This document shows positions 1 through 7,586 of a DNA stretch of 41,914 nucleotides, piece after piece (within the stretch, counting starts at the first letter, position 1; each line of letters begins with the position of its first letter). The position numbers were made by a program, and so were the translations under genes. Where the stretch lies: contig JBKPCD010000166.1 in the NCBI GenBank assembly GCA_046727175.1, forward strand, positions 1 to 41,914, read 5' to 3'. This DNA is from JBKPCD01 sp046727175. GTDB lineage: Bacteria > Acidobacteriota > Vicinamibacteria > Vicinamibacterales > 2-12-FULL-66-21. The notes beneath the pieces are model-generated. The model saw only the letters and a list, made by a program, of their open reading frames with translations. It had not been told where the DNA came from and made no database searches.

Positions 1-183
1 TGAAGGGCTGCCCGCGCGAGTCCGCACTTGCGCGAGACAACTCGCAATAGGTGCCTTCGTCATGGTTGCCCGGTAGAGCCTCCAAAGTGTTCTCAGCACA
101 GGCGTCGTGGCGTTGCTTCGGATAGGTAGCCATCAACGCCGTAGTGTTGTCTGAACGCTCGGCAGCCCAAATTTCGGAAACCC
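1..183 (-). pseudogene. Open minus-strand frame left of the IS5 element, probable gene fragment
   Basis: The minus strand has one frame open across this whole stretch, entering from the IS5 edge and running off the window start. Its translation has a protein-like composition with few Arg/Ala runs, for example IWAAERSDNTT and LEALPGNHDEGTY. I recognise no family. It may be the other part of the minus-strand remnant at 1021-1389 on the far side of the IS5 element, which would make the IS5 insertion the break point. This is an inference from open frames only; no start or stop is visible and a chance open frame of about 60 codons is possible in GC-rich DNA. Confidence 0.25.
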
Positions 184-1020
184 AACTACGGAGCCATTCT
201 GTCCGGATGGCCCGCGCCGCTTCGCGTCATCGCCGTGACCTCACGGACCAGCAATGGGGCATGATCGGGCGATTCTTGCCGGAGCTGCCGCGCCGCCAAG
301 ACGGTCGAGGGCGCCCCTGGCGCGAGAACCGCCCTGTGCTTAATGGCATCCTCTGGATCTTGAGGACCGGCGCCCCATGGGCGGACCTGCCGGCCCGCTA
401 TCCGTCGCATCAAACCTGCCACCGGCGGTTTCAGCGGTGGGTCCGCGTCGGCGTGTTGAGGACCGTCCTCGAAATCCTCGCGCAGGCCCTCCACGACGAG
501 GGCTATCTGAATCTGCAGGAAGCGTTCATCGATGGCAGCTTCGCACCCGCCAAGCGGGGAGGCACGTGCGTGGGCAAGACGAAACGCGGCAAGGGGTCGA
601 AGATCATGGCGATCGCCGATCGGCAGGGGCGCCCGGTCGCCGTCCACGTCGAGAGTGCCACACCGCATGAAGTCACCCTGGTTCACACCACACTCGCGGA
701 GCGATTTGTCAGCCAGCTCCCAGCGCGTCTCATCGGCGACAACGCCTACGAGTCGGACAGATTGGATGCCGAACTGGCGCGCTATGGCGTGGAACTGATT
801 GCGCCGCACCGGAGGACCCGGACACAGCGGACGCAAGACGGTCGCCCGCTGCGGCGCTACCGACGGCGATGGAAGGTCGAACGACTCTTTGCCTGGTTAC
901 AGAACTTTCGGCGGATCGTCGTGCGCTATGAGCGCTTCGCCGAGAACTTTCTCGGGATGCTCCACCTAGCCTGCTGCCTCATTCTGTTGCGGGGTTTATA
1001 AGATGGCTTCTAGGTAGTTC
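184..1020 (+). mobile_element. IS5-family insertion sequence
   Basis: A single-transposase element. Imperfect inverted ends seem to flank it: ACTACGGAGCCATTCT near 185-200 on the left, and the reverse complement of the right edge (1001-1020) reads GAACTACCTAGAAGCCATCT. Both share AACTAC followed by a GAGCCAT/GAAGCCAT block. The transposase start at 207 and stop at 1001 sit directly inside these ends, as expected for a compact IS. I could not identify a clear target-site duplication, so the exact boundaries are uncertain by roughly 5-10 bases. Confidence 0.6.
207..1001 (+). CDS. IS5-family DDE transposase
   Basis: Catalyses cut-and-paste movement of the element. The N-terminal part has the DUF4096-type helix-turn-helix segment typical of IS5 relatives (LTDQQWGMIGRFLPE, then GILWILRTGAPWADLP and HRRFQRW). 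A DDE catalytic core follows: first Asp in EAFIDGSF, second Asp in IGDNAYES, and Glu in KVERLFAWLQNFRR near the C-terminus. About 264 residues, normal for the single-ORF IS5 type. The ATG at 207 is preferred because it begins just inside the putative left inverted repeat; an in-frame GTG at 144 would start outside the element. The frame is intact, so the element may still be active. Confidence 0.88.
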   Translation: MARAASRHRRDLTDQQWGMIGRFLPELPRRQDGRGRPWRENRPVLNGILWILRTGAPWADLPARYPSHQTCHRRFQRWVRVGVLRTVLEILAQALHDEGYLNLQEAFIDGSFAPAKRGGTCVGKTKRGKGSKIMAIADRQGRPVAVHVESATPHEVTLVHTTLAERFVSQLPARLIGDNAYESDRLDAELARYGVELIAPHRRTRTQRTQDGRPLRRYRRRWKVERLFAWLQNFRRIVVRYERFAENFLGMLHLACCLILLRGL

Positions 1021-1389
1021 GTAATGGACTGTGGCTTTCTCGGCGGGAACGCGAACTGCCAAATGTGCTTCGGGTCAGGGTACATCGAGCTATAACGACG
1101 CAATTCGTTGACCAGCCACAGCCCACTCGCTCGAATCTTCTCCTTTGGCAGGAATCGTGCGGCGCGCAGGGCCGCGCGCGTCAGCACCAAATGGTGCGGC
1201 TTGTGACACGGGGAAGTCTGGAGGAAACGCCGAAAAGTTTCCTTCAGCCTCCGGATGTTACGCCACCGTCAGCGGGTGCGCGAGGAGCACCGCGCGCCAC
1301 GCGAGGGTCACGCGGAGTTCGTAACTGCGACAATCGGCGGCCTTGCGGAAGTCGAACACGCCGGGCACCGCGGATGCGGCCCGAGAGCT
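1021..1389 (-). pseudogene. Decayed minus-strand gene remnant between the two insertion sequences
   Basis: Two overlapping minus-strand frames look like parts of one broken gene. Downstream from the IS256 edge, one frame reads FDFRKAADCRSYELR and ends at a stop at 1258. A second frame then continues from about 1259 to the IS5 edge with NIRRLKETFRRF, HKPHHLVLTRAAL and PKHIWQFAFPPRKPQ. The composition (Trp, Tyr, Phe, Asn, Lys) is protein-like. One frameshift near 1258-1262 would join the two. IS256 would remove its start and IS5 its end. I do not recognise the family. Confidence 0.35.
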
Positions 1390-1464
1390 GTGGAAAATGA
1401 AAAATGGCGTAACCTCCTGCTGACCAAAGCAGATCGCCGTTAGCAGCGGCGACGGAGGTACGCC

Positions 1465-2670
1465 ATGCAGGAGACTAGCACAAGCCCCGCCACGATGCTC
1501 CAATTCCGCCAGGACATCGAGTCGCAATTCCGACGGCACATTCGTGAGGCCTTGGACACCGCGCTCGCGGAGGAGCTGGCTGCGGCCCTCAGGTCGGCGC
1601 CCCACCAACGGACCGACCGACGTCGCGGGTATCGGAATGGCAGCAGTGAGCGGACGATCACGACACCGGAGGGGACGCGACGCGTGACGGTGCCGCGCGG
1701 TCGGATCGCTGGCACCGACGGGCGGACGACGGAGTTCCACAGCCAGCTGTTGCCCCGATATGCGCGTCGGACGCGGGAGATCGACGAAGCCATCCTCAGC
1801 TGCTATCTCGGAGGCGTCAATAGCCGCCGGATCTGCACGGCGCTGAAGCCGTTGCTCGGCGAGCGCCACTTGTCGAAGAGCGCCGTGTCGCGCATCGTCG
1901 GCCGATTGAAGGCGCTGTTTGCGACGTGGCAAGGCCGCGACCTGTCGACCGAGCGTTACCCGATCGTGTTCCTCGATGGCTTTCATCTGAAGCTGCGGGT
2001 GGCGCGCCGGGTCGTGTCCGTCCCGGTCCTGGCCGCCCTGGGCGTCACCGAAACCGGGCAGAAATGCCTGCTCACACTGCGCGTCGCGGCCTCGGAAGCG
2101 AGCGCGACGTGGGTGCCGCGGTCGCGGATCTGCAGCAGCGAGGACTCGCCGCGCCGCTACTACTGGTCGTGGATGGCCATGCCGGCCTGAAGCACGCCTT
2201 GAAGCAGTGGGACGGCGTGCGGGTGCAACGCTGCACGACGCACAAGCTGGAGAACTTGCGCACCCACTGTCCGCGGCACGCCCAGGCCGAAATGAAACGC
2301 GATTACCATCGTCTGCTCTACGCCGCCGATGGCCTGGCCGCCCGCGCGGCCTATGACGCCTTCGTGAAGAAGTGGTCCGCCCTGTGTCCCGCGGTTGCGA
2401 AGTCTCTGGAGGAAGCCGGGCTTGAGCTCCTCACGTTCTACGACTTCCCAAAGGCAATGTGGAAGTCGCTCCGCACGACGAACACCGTCGAGAACCTGAA
2501 TCGGGAATTCCGTCGCCGCACGAAGAACGCAAGCCTCGTTCGGCACCGAGGACGCCGCGTTGATCGTGCTGTATGGGCTCGTCGCCTTCGGTCACATTCA
2601 GCTGCGGAAGATCGATGGGCACCAGCAGCTGCCGGCGTTCCTCGCCAAGGAATGGCTGAACGTCGCGTAA
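1465..2670 (+). pseudogene. IS256-family (mutator-type) transposase with two compensating frameshifts
   Basis: Transposase of the mutator/IS256 family, normally about 400 residues. The N-terminal part reads normally to ASATW near 2107. There one G seems to be missing from a G run, and the frame moves until an extra A near 2527 restores the original frame, which then ends at TAA 2668-2670 with HIQLRKIDGHQQLP and AKEWLNVA. The repaired protein keeps all family hallmarks: VFLDGFHLKLR (first Asp), VVDGHAGLKHAL (second Asp), RCTTHKLENL, and TNTVENLNREFRRRTK (Glu). The unrepaired reading stops at 2190. The start at 1465 is the ATG after GACGGAGGTACGCC. Sequencing error at homopolymers is an alternative to true decay. 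Confidence 0.85.
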
Positions 2671-2706
2671 GAGCGTAGAGTGAGTCAACCGCTCAGCAGG
2701 CGGTTA
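2618..2706 (+). repeat. Direct repeat, copy 1 (3' end of IS256 element)
   Basis: These 89 bases cover the last 17 codons of the transposase and the start of the right inverted repeat. They recur without visible mismatch 1024 bases downstream at 3642-3730. The similarity continues imperfectly for about 20 more bases to the element end. Confidence 0.9.
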
Positions 2707-2868
2707 TGCCGTCAGATTTCCCCAAGACCCAGGCCCGCATCCCACCGCGCCACCACTCGTTTGACTCGCGGGTGCACTGATGTTCTTCGTTTACGGCCGT
2801 GACAGCTATTATGAGCTTTCGGCCGTCTAAATGTCCGGCGGCCGCAGTCGGGCGGCTGAGGAGGTGTC

Positions 2869-3390
2869 ATGCGGGTTTACAAATCTGCTGTCTTCGCACT
2901 CGTCGCGTTCACTCTTGCAGCATTGCCCGTGAGGGCGCAGGACGCAAAAACCGTCGAAGTCACTCCGTATGTGGCGCTCGGGTCGGCCGGGGTCTCTCCC
3001 GTCGGCGCCGCCGTCACCTTCCCGGTCACGTCGACGCTCAGTGTCGAGACCGATGTGGCATATCGTCGTGGCGAGGGCCGCATCCACGCGCTGAGTACAA
3101 ACACCAGTCTCTTGTGGTTTCTGCCGCGCGTCGGCCAATCGACACCGTATGTCGCCGCGGGAGTGGGGCTGTCGCAGTACGGGGCGCCCGTTTTTTCCTC
3201 CGACGGTCCTCCGATCGGCACCCAGTCGCGCGTGGCCATGACGGTGAACGCTGGCGGCGGCCTGAAGATGCCAGTGAATGACAAGTTGGATCTGCGAACG
3301 GATGCCCGGTGGTTCAAGTCCTTTGGCAAACAGGGATCGGAGCAGTTTCGCGTGGCTCAAGGCATCTCCTTCGATGCCGGCAAACGGTAG
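2869..3390 (+). CDS. Outer-membrane beta-barrel protein
   Basis: A 173-residue exported protein of unknown specific role. Residues 1-23 form a signal peptide (MRVYKSAVFALVAFTLAALP) with likely cleavage after VRA. The rest alternates polar and hydrophobic residues in strand-like segments (VEVTPYVALG, STLSVETDVAYRRG, STPYVAAGVGLSQYG, DLRTDARWFKSFG), as in small OmpA/OprF-like eight-stranded barrels. It lacks a C-terminal OmpA peptidoglycan domain. The start at 2869 is supported by GAGGAGGT ending 4 bases upstream. It lies between the full IS256 copy and its end fragment, so it may have arrived with or been trapped by IS activity. Confidence 0.65.
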   Translation: MRVYKSAVFALVAFTLAALPVRAQDAKTVEVTPYVALGSAGVSPVGAAVTFPVTSTLSVETDVAYRRGEGRIHALSTNTSLLWFLPRVGQSTPYVAAGVGLSQYGAPVFSSDGPPIGTQSRVAMTVNAGGGLKMPVNDKLDLRTDARWFKSFGKQGSEQFRVAQGISFDAGKR

Positions 3391-3641
3391 AGGGTGCGCC
3401 CGCACGAGCTCATTCCGGACGTGATCGAGGACGACGTGCCCTGCCTGCCAAGGCTGGCTATTTCGGGCGCAGTGCCGAACTGCTGATCAATTAGGTTGAG
3501 GGCCGCCTGATTGCGACGAGCGGGCAACTTCTTTCAGAGGCTTAGAGAGGCGCTGATACGCGGTCGTCCGCATCGCGCTCGCGCTTCGACGCCCTCGCGT
3601 TGTTCACGAGCGGGCTGCACTACCAGATGAACATCACGATC
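3391..3641 (+). other. Intergenic stretch with a possible barrel-protein C-terminal remnant
   Basis: No complete gene. A short plus-strand frame just before the IS end fragment reads RFDALALFTSGLHYQMNI (about 3580-3640). It resembles the last strands of an outer-membrane barrel protein that was cut by the IS256 end. The frame then runs into IS sequence. This is weak evidence from a short stretch. Confidence 0.25.
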
Positions 3642-3751
3642 GGCACCAGCAGCTGCCGGCGTTCCTCGCCAAGGAATGGCTGAACGTCGCGTAAGAGCGT
3701 AGAGTGAGTCAACCGCTCAGCAGGCGGTTACGACGTCAGACAATTTCCACA
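3642..3751 (+). mobile_element. Solo right end of the IS256 element
   Basis: Bases 3642-3730 duplicate 2618-2706 exactly as far as I can read, and 3717-3751 is a better-preserved right inverted repeat, ending TTTCCACA. The rest of the element is absent. It cuts off the C-terminus of the minus-strand gene to its right. It could arise from deletion between two IS copies or from one-ended transposition. Confidence 0.82.
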
Positions 3752-4149
3752 AGACTGGGGCCGCATCCGGCACCGCGTGCCGCTTAGTGACACTGCGAAC
3801 CGCGCGGGCCAGCCCGCCGTTGAACGCGGCCTTGAGCGACTGATACGACGGATACAGCGTGGTCTCCGTCCCCAGTTGGTGGAGCGTGAGCCACTGATCC
3901 TCGGGATAGGTGACCGCCCGATCAACCAGTTGCCGGAGGTTGGGATTGGTGCGCTGGCGCAACTCGGCTCGCCGGGCCGAAGGGACCGTCGAGCAGCACC
4001 GTGGACGACCCGTTCCCGGAGGCCGCCGTGGACGGGCTGCCGAGGAGCGCGGTGTGTAGCCCGTCGTAATAGTCGCGGGCGGCGCGGAGGTCGTCGGCGC
4101 GGTCGATCCGCGCGACGGTGATGACGACATTGCCGCAGATGATGTGCAT
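3717..4149 (-). pseudogene. Frameshifted hypothetical gene truncated by IS256 end
   Basis: The N-terminal frame starts at ATG 4149 with AAGGAG four bases upstream and reads MHIICGNVVITVARIDRADD, then DYYDGLHTALLG, to about LLDGPFGP. Near 3975 the sensible frame changes to RRAELRQRTNPNLRQ, YPEDQWLTLHQLGTET and SYQSLKAAFNGG. Its last residues are coded by the IS256 inverted repeat, so both a frameshift and an IS truncation have hit it. I do not recognise the family; it is a soluble protein with no signal or membrane segment. AT-richer DNA upstream (4186-4260) may hold its promoter. Confidence 0.6.
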
Positions 4150-4506
4150 AGGACTCCTTGATCTCGCTCGCCGCGTTGACTGCGGCTGAGCTTTCAACAT
4201 CATAATGTTCATGTCAAATACATAGCCTACTGTATGAACTGCATGATCATCCTCGGATGATAATGTCGAGGCCTACTGGCGCACGCCGAAGGCGAGCGAC
4301 GGCCGGTCCGGGCCAGAGTCAGCGCGCGCGGAGCGGGGACCGCGGGCATCGACGGGCGCCTATGGTCAGAACAGGACGCGATTACTTCAGATCAGCGTGT
4401 GACAATTTGTGGGAATTCTGCTGCGAGCAGTGCTCATAAACGCGCGTTGTGCGCGCACTGCTCGCAAAATATGCCTACTGCGCGCAACGTGCGCTGGTTC
4501 TCCGAC
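4150..4506. other. Gene-free stretch with AT-richer segment next to the tRNA fragment
   Basis: No coding frame I can support. 4190-4260 is AT-richer than its surroundings and probably carries the promoter of the minus-strand gene. It includes a short palindrome ATCATCCTCGGATGAT near 4246-4261. The right part holds the inverted repeat listed separately at 4423-4465. Confidence 0.5.
4423..4465. repeat. Perfect 11-bp inverted repeat beside the tRNA fragment
   Basis: GCGAGCAGTGC at 4423-4433 is repeated as GCACTGCTCGC at 4455-4465 with a 21-base spacer that is itself rich in alternating CG. A related motif, ACTGCGCGCAAC, follows near 4477. It lies about 40 bases before the tRNA-Gln 3' half, a position where integrase or excisionase sites are often found, but no function can be assigned from sequence alone. 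Confidence 0.6.
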
Positions 4507-4551
4507 CCTCTGGACCACGTTATCGGGGTTCGAATCCCTGCCTCCCAGCCA
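4507..4551 (+). tRNA. 3' half of a tRNA-Gln (CUG) gene, likely attachment site
   Basis: The sequence reads as the anticodon loop CTCTGGA (anticodon CTG at 34-36), a 3' anticodon strand CCACG, a short variable loop and a T arm. In the T arm, CGGGG pairs with CCCTG around the loop TTCGAAT. It ends in acceptor strand CCTCCCA, discriminator G and encoded CCA at 4549-4551. The CCCAGCCA ending is characteristic of tRNA-Gln. The 5' half is missing: the bases before the anticodon loop (CGACC) do not pair with CCACG, and no D arm or TGGGAGG acceptor strand is present. 3' tRNA halves of this kind are typical att sites left by tRNA-targeting integrases. Confidence 0.75.
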
Positions 4552-4801
4552 CTAAGAACACCCAGAATCAGCAACTTGCAGGCGGTAGAAACAGTCGCCT
4601 GACGCTGTTCGAAAGGCAACATTGCTCGAACGCTGCAAAACCCGGTCTTGACACTGAATTGCAGGAGACGGTGAGACACGACGCGAGCCCTGAGACTGAC
4701 GTGAGACGTTTTGTCGGGGAGGGCGTCAACTATCGAAGCTGCACGGCCGTCGAAGGATTCGTCACGACCCGCCACCCGCCAAGCCTCTTGCGCAGTCAAC
4801 C

Positions 4802-6736
4802 TTACTCCGTCGTCTCGCGCGTGAAACCGCAACGTGCAACAAGGTCGAGGAATCGAGGATCGGCTCGATACGCGGCCCACCGTGGATCAACTGGTAGGAA
4901 TGCGAGATGCACGTCGTGCGCGCTATATGCCTTCTCGAGCCATTCGAAGACTCGCGCGCGCTCGCCGAGACCTGCATACACGAGCGCCAGCGTGACAGGC
5001 GGAACATAGCGTTCGCGCGATCCGTCTTCCAACGTCTGCAGGACTTCGCGCGCTTCAACCGTACGCCCCAGCGTCGCAAGGAGATGCCCTTTGGCCGCGA
5101 GCGTCATGTGTTTGCCGCCCGAGAAGCGCCCTGCCCGGTTGAGGGCCTCTAGAGCAGCTTCGTGGCGCCCGAGTTGCTCATAGGCTTGAGCTTGTTGGGC
5201 GTGACCAATCCAGAACTCAGAATCGATGACCGTGGCCCGCCGCGCATGTTCAAGGGCCGATGAGTAGTCGCCGGCTTGGTGGGCCACTTGCGCCGATATG
5301 GCGTAGGTCATTGCGTCCAGCGGGTCGAGCTCGCGCGCACGGCGCAGTGCCGAGATTGCCTCAGTGTGTCGGCCCGTTTGCGAGAGAAGGTGCCCCAGCA
5401 TGACATGAGCACGTCCGTAGCTCTCGTTAAGATCGATCGCCTGCCGGAATGCGACTTCCGCAGCTGGCCAGTTCCAGTCGAGCCAGAAGTTGACCCTGCC
5501 CAACGCAGTCTGGGTCTCGGCAAGTTGCGGATTCGCGCGTAGCGCGCGATCGGCCGCCTCTCGCGCCGCGGCGCCAACCTCCGATGGTCGGACATCGCTG
5601 TTGATAGGAAGCGACGTGAGAGCATCGGCGATTCCCGACCACGCGAGCGCATAGTTCGGATCGGTCGTTGTCGCCTGCCGGTAGTACTCGAGAGCCCGGG
5701 CGACGGTGGCCGGTGTGCGTTGGCTAGCGAAGTAGCGCCCGCGGAGGTAAAGGTCGAACGCCTCGGGTTTTTCGCTTTGGCGACGTGCGACCGCGGCGAT
5801 GCGTTCGGGTGACAACCGAAGACGGATCTGCTCGCCGATCGCTGTGCTCAGCTCTTCTTGCAGTCCGAGCACACTCCCTGTATCGCGATCATACGACTGC
5901 GACCAGAGTTGCACCTGATCGCGCACGCGAATCAGTTTGGAGGTGATTCGCAGCCGTTCGCCTTCAGCCCGAATGGAACCCTCCACCAGGTAATTGACGC
6001 CCAGCTCGTTTCCGATCGTGGCGAGCGATTTGGAGCCGTTCTTATAGAGCATCGCGGACTGGCGGCTGACGACGCTGACCTGGTGTGGAGCGATCTGCGC
6101 GAGCATGACCGTGGCTTCTTCGGTCAGCCCCTCAGCCAGGTACTCCCGGTCAGGATTGCCAGTGAGGTTGGTGAACGGAAGCACTGCCAACTTCACCGGC
6201 GTGGGGTACACAGCAAACCAGGCCCAGACGGTCAACCCGGCGAGCACCGCGCACGCGAAGAGCCCGACAATCCACGAACGGCGGGACGGCAGGACACTGT
6301 CGCCGAAAGGGTGCAGACCCAGGTCCGATGATGTCTGCACCTTTGTGCTTTCTGGCCGTTCGACGCGTGTCCCGGCCGCGCCAGCCTCGGCGGCACCCGA
6401 CACAACCTCGACGGCGGCAACGAATCGATAGCCCTTTCCGACGACCGTTTCCACAAATGCCGGTTTCTCCGCCGAATCGCGTAACGCCTGTCTGATCTTG
6501 CGGACCGCGATGTTGACGCCGGTCTCGACGTCAACGAAAACGTCCTTGCCCCACAGCCGTTCCGCGATGTCGCTTCTGGACACCAGCCGCCCGCGCTGCT
6601 CGACAAGCAGGATGAGCAGTTCCATCGGCCGACGTTCGAGCCTTATGGGCCTACCCTGCCGGCGAAGCTGGTAGGCCTCGACATCCAGCTCGAAGTCCCG
6701 AAAGCGGAGCGTCTTGCGCGCGGTTGACGGCAGCAT
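4802..6736 (-). CDS. CadC-like transcriptional regulator with TolB-like and TPR domains
   Basis: A membrane-bound one-component regulator of about 644 residues. Residues 9-108 are an OmpR/CadC-type winged helix (RRPMELLILLVEQRGRLVSR, then VRKIRQALRD and VGKGYRFVA). A single membrane segment lies near 156-177 (IVGLFACAVLAGLTVWAW). The periplasmic part begins with a TolB/FlgO-like segment (LAVLPFTNLTGNPDREYLAEGL, YLVEGSIR, LWSQSYDR). TPR-like repeats follow from about 330 to the end (YGRAHVMLGHLLSQTG, ALEHARRATVIDSEFW). This architecture is abundant in Acidobacteriota. ATG 6736 or the adjacent GTG 6739 may be the start. It stands alone on the minus strand, divergent from the secreted-protein gene at 6921. 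Targets are unknown. Confidence 0.85.
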   Translation of the reverse strand: MLPSTARKTLRFRDFELDVEAYQLRRQGRPIRLERRPMELLILLVEQRGRLVSRSDIAERLWGKDVFVDVETGVNIAVRKIRQALRDSAEKPAFVETVVGKGYRFVAAVEVVSGAAEAGAAGTRVERPESTKVQTSSDLGLHPFGDSVLPSRRSWIVGLFACAVLAGLTVWAWFAVYPTPVKLAVLPFTNLTGNPDREYLAEGLTEEATVMLAQIAPHQVSVVSRQSAMLYKNGSKSLATIGNELGVNYLVEGSIRAEGERLRITSKLIRVRDQVQLWSQSYDRDTGSVLGLQEELSTAIGEQIRLRLSPERIAAVARRQSEKPEAFDLYLRGRYFASQRTPATVARALEYYRQATTTDPNYALAWSGIADALTSLPINSDVRPSEVGAAAREAADRALRANPQLAETQTALGRVNFWLDWNWPAAEVAFRQAIDLNESYGRAHVMLGHLLSQTGRHTEAISALRRARELDPLDAMTYAISAQVAHQAGDYSSALEHARRATVIDSEFWIGHAQQAQAYEQLGRHEAALEALNRAGRFSGGKHMTLAAKGHLLATLGRTVEAREVLQTLEDGSRERYVPPVTLALVYAGLGERARVFEWLEKAYSAHDVHLAFLPVDPRWAAYRADPRFLDLVARCGFTRETTE

Positions 6737-6920
6737 CACACGTGAAGGGAGCTCTACTGTGCCATAAGTCGTGGTCCAGCTGCCAGTTGCCGGTTTATGG
6801 AAGCTGCAGCGTTTCTTTAGATCTTCTCAATGGCCGAACGTCGGTGCGAGCGACAGACTGCGCCCCCAAGGCGACTCTAGAACACAGGCGGCAGCCTGGC
6901 GGAACAGCTGGGAGGATCAG

Positions 6921-7382
6921 ATGTGGAACAGGAAAGGATCGGCCCTGATAGTCGTGGCGGGTACTCTGTCGATCGCAGTCTGGGCGCTGTGCGGGACCGC
7001 CCGTGTCGGGGCCCAGCCAGATGAGAGCCACTGTTCGAATCGAACGCTGCGCGGAAACTACGGGGGCTCGTTCGACGGGCAGATCTCCACCCCCGCTGGC
7101 ACCGTGCTGCTCAGAGGTCTTGTCCTGACGCAGCTCGATGGGGCGGGGAACCTCCGTCAAATGGAGTTCGTGACGGCCAACGGCGCGCCGCCGCCGAGCG
7201 GGGAGTGGGCGCCGAGCCAGGGAACATACCAGATTGCGGAGGACTGCACGGGGGAGGCTGAAATCGTTCAGAGTACCGGGACCATCCTGCGCCAGCGCTG
7301 GATTGTCGTGAATCGCGGCCGAGAGATCCGTGCGGTCGTTGAAGGCGCGATTGCAGGTGGGACGCGTGTGAAGATCGATTGA
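6921..7382 (+). CDS. Small secreted protein of unknown function
   Basis: A 153-residue protein with a signal peptide (GSALIVVAGTLSIAVWALCG, likely cleavage after VGA). The mature part has two cysteines (SHCSNRTLRGNY and EDCTGEAEI) that could form a disulphide. It contains LRGNYGGSFDGQI and GTYQIAEDCTGEAEI segments, a pattern seen in many uncharacterised exported acidobacterial proteins of probable beta-sandwich fold. The start at 6921 is chosen because GGGAGG lies 5 bases upstream; longer in-frame extensions have no signal peptide or ribosome site. Divergent from the CadC-like regulator, which could control it. Confidence 0.65.
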   Translation: MWNRKGSALIVVAGTLSIAVWALCGTARVGAQPDESHCSNRTLRGNYGGSFDGQISTPAGTVLLRGLVLTQLDGAGNLRQMEFVTANGAPPPSGEWAPSQGTYQIAEDCTGEAEIVQSTGTILRQRWIVVNRGREIRAVVEGAIAGGTRVKID

Positions 7383-7586
7383 TCTCGGCAGCACGGCCTT
7401 CCTCTTCCAACGGACGCCGAAAACAGAGCCGCAGGATCGTGAACTCGCCCGCGCGGGTTCGTTCGCGCTCAGTTACGCTTCGGTCCGCGCCGCCGCTCGA
7501 GCCCCCGCAGCGTGGCGCCAACCGACGCTGGCGAAAAGCTCATCGCTCACGGGCGCCAAGTGTGAAAACGGGTAAGCTACCCGCCC

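Larger units (their letters stand above)
1389..2725 (+). mobile_element. IS256-family insertion sequence, inactivated
   Basis: The left end at 1389-1423 (TGTGGAAAATG... ending CCTCCTGCTGA) and the right end near 2693-2725 form imperfect inverted repeats; GGC(G/A)TAACC(T/G)CCTGCTGA is shared in inverted orientation. The right end has lost about two bases compared with the second copy of the same end at 3717-3751, whose outermost bases (TGTGGAAA when reversed) match the left end better. The element carries one transposase gene with two indels, so it is probably not autonomous. Confidence 0.8.

Noticed and set aside
3309..3494. Short plus-strand frame after the barrel gene
   Set aside because: Arg-rich composition with no ribosome site; overlaps the end of the barrel gene out of frame.
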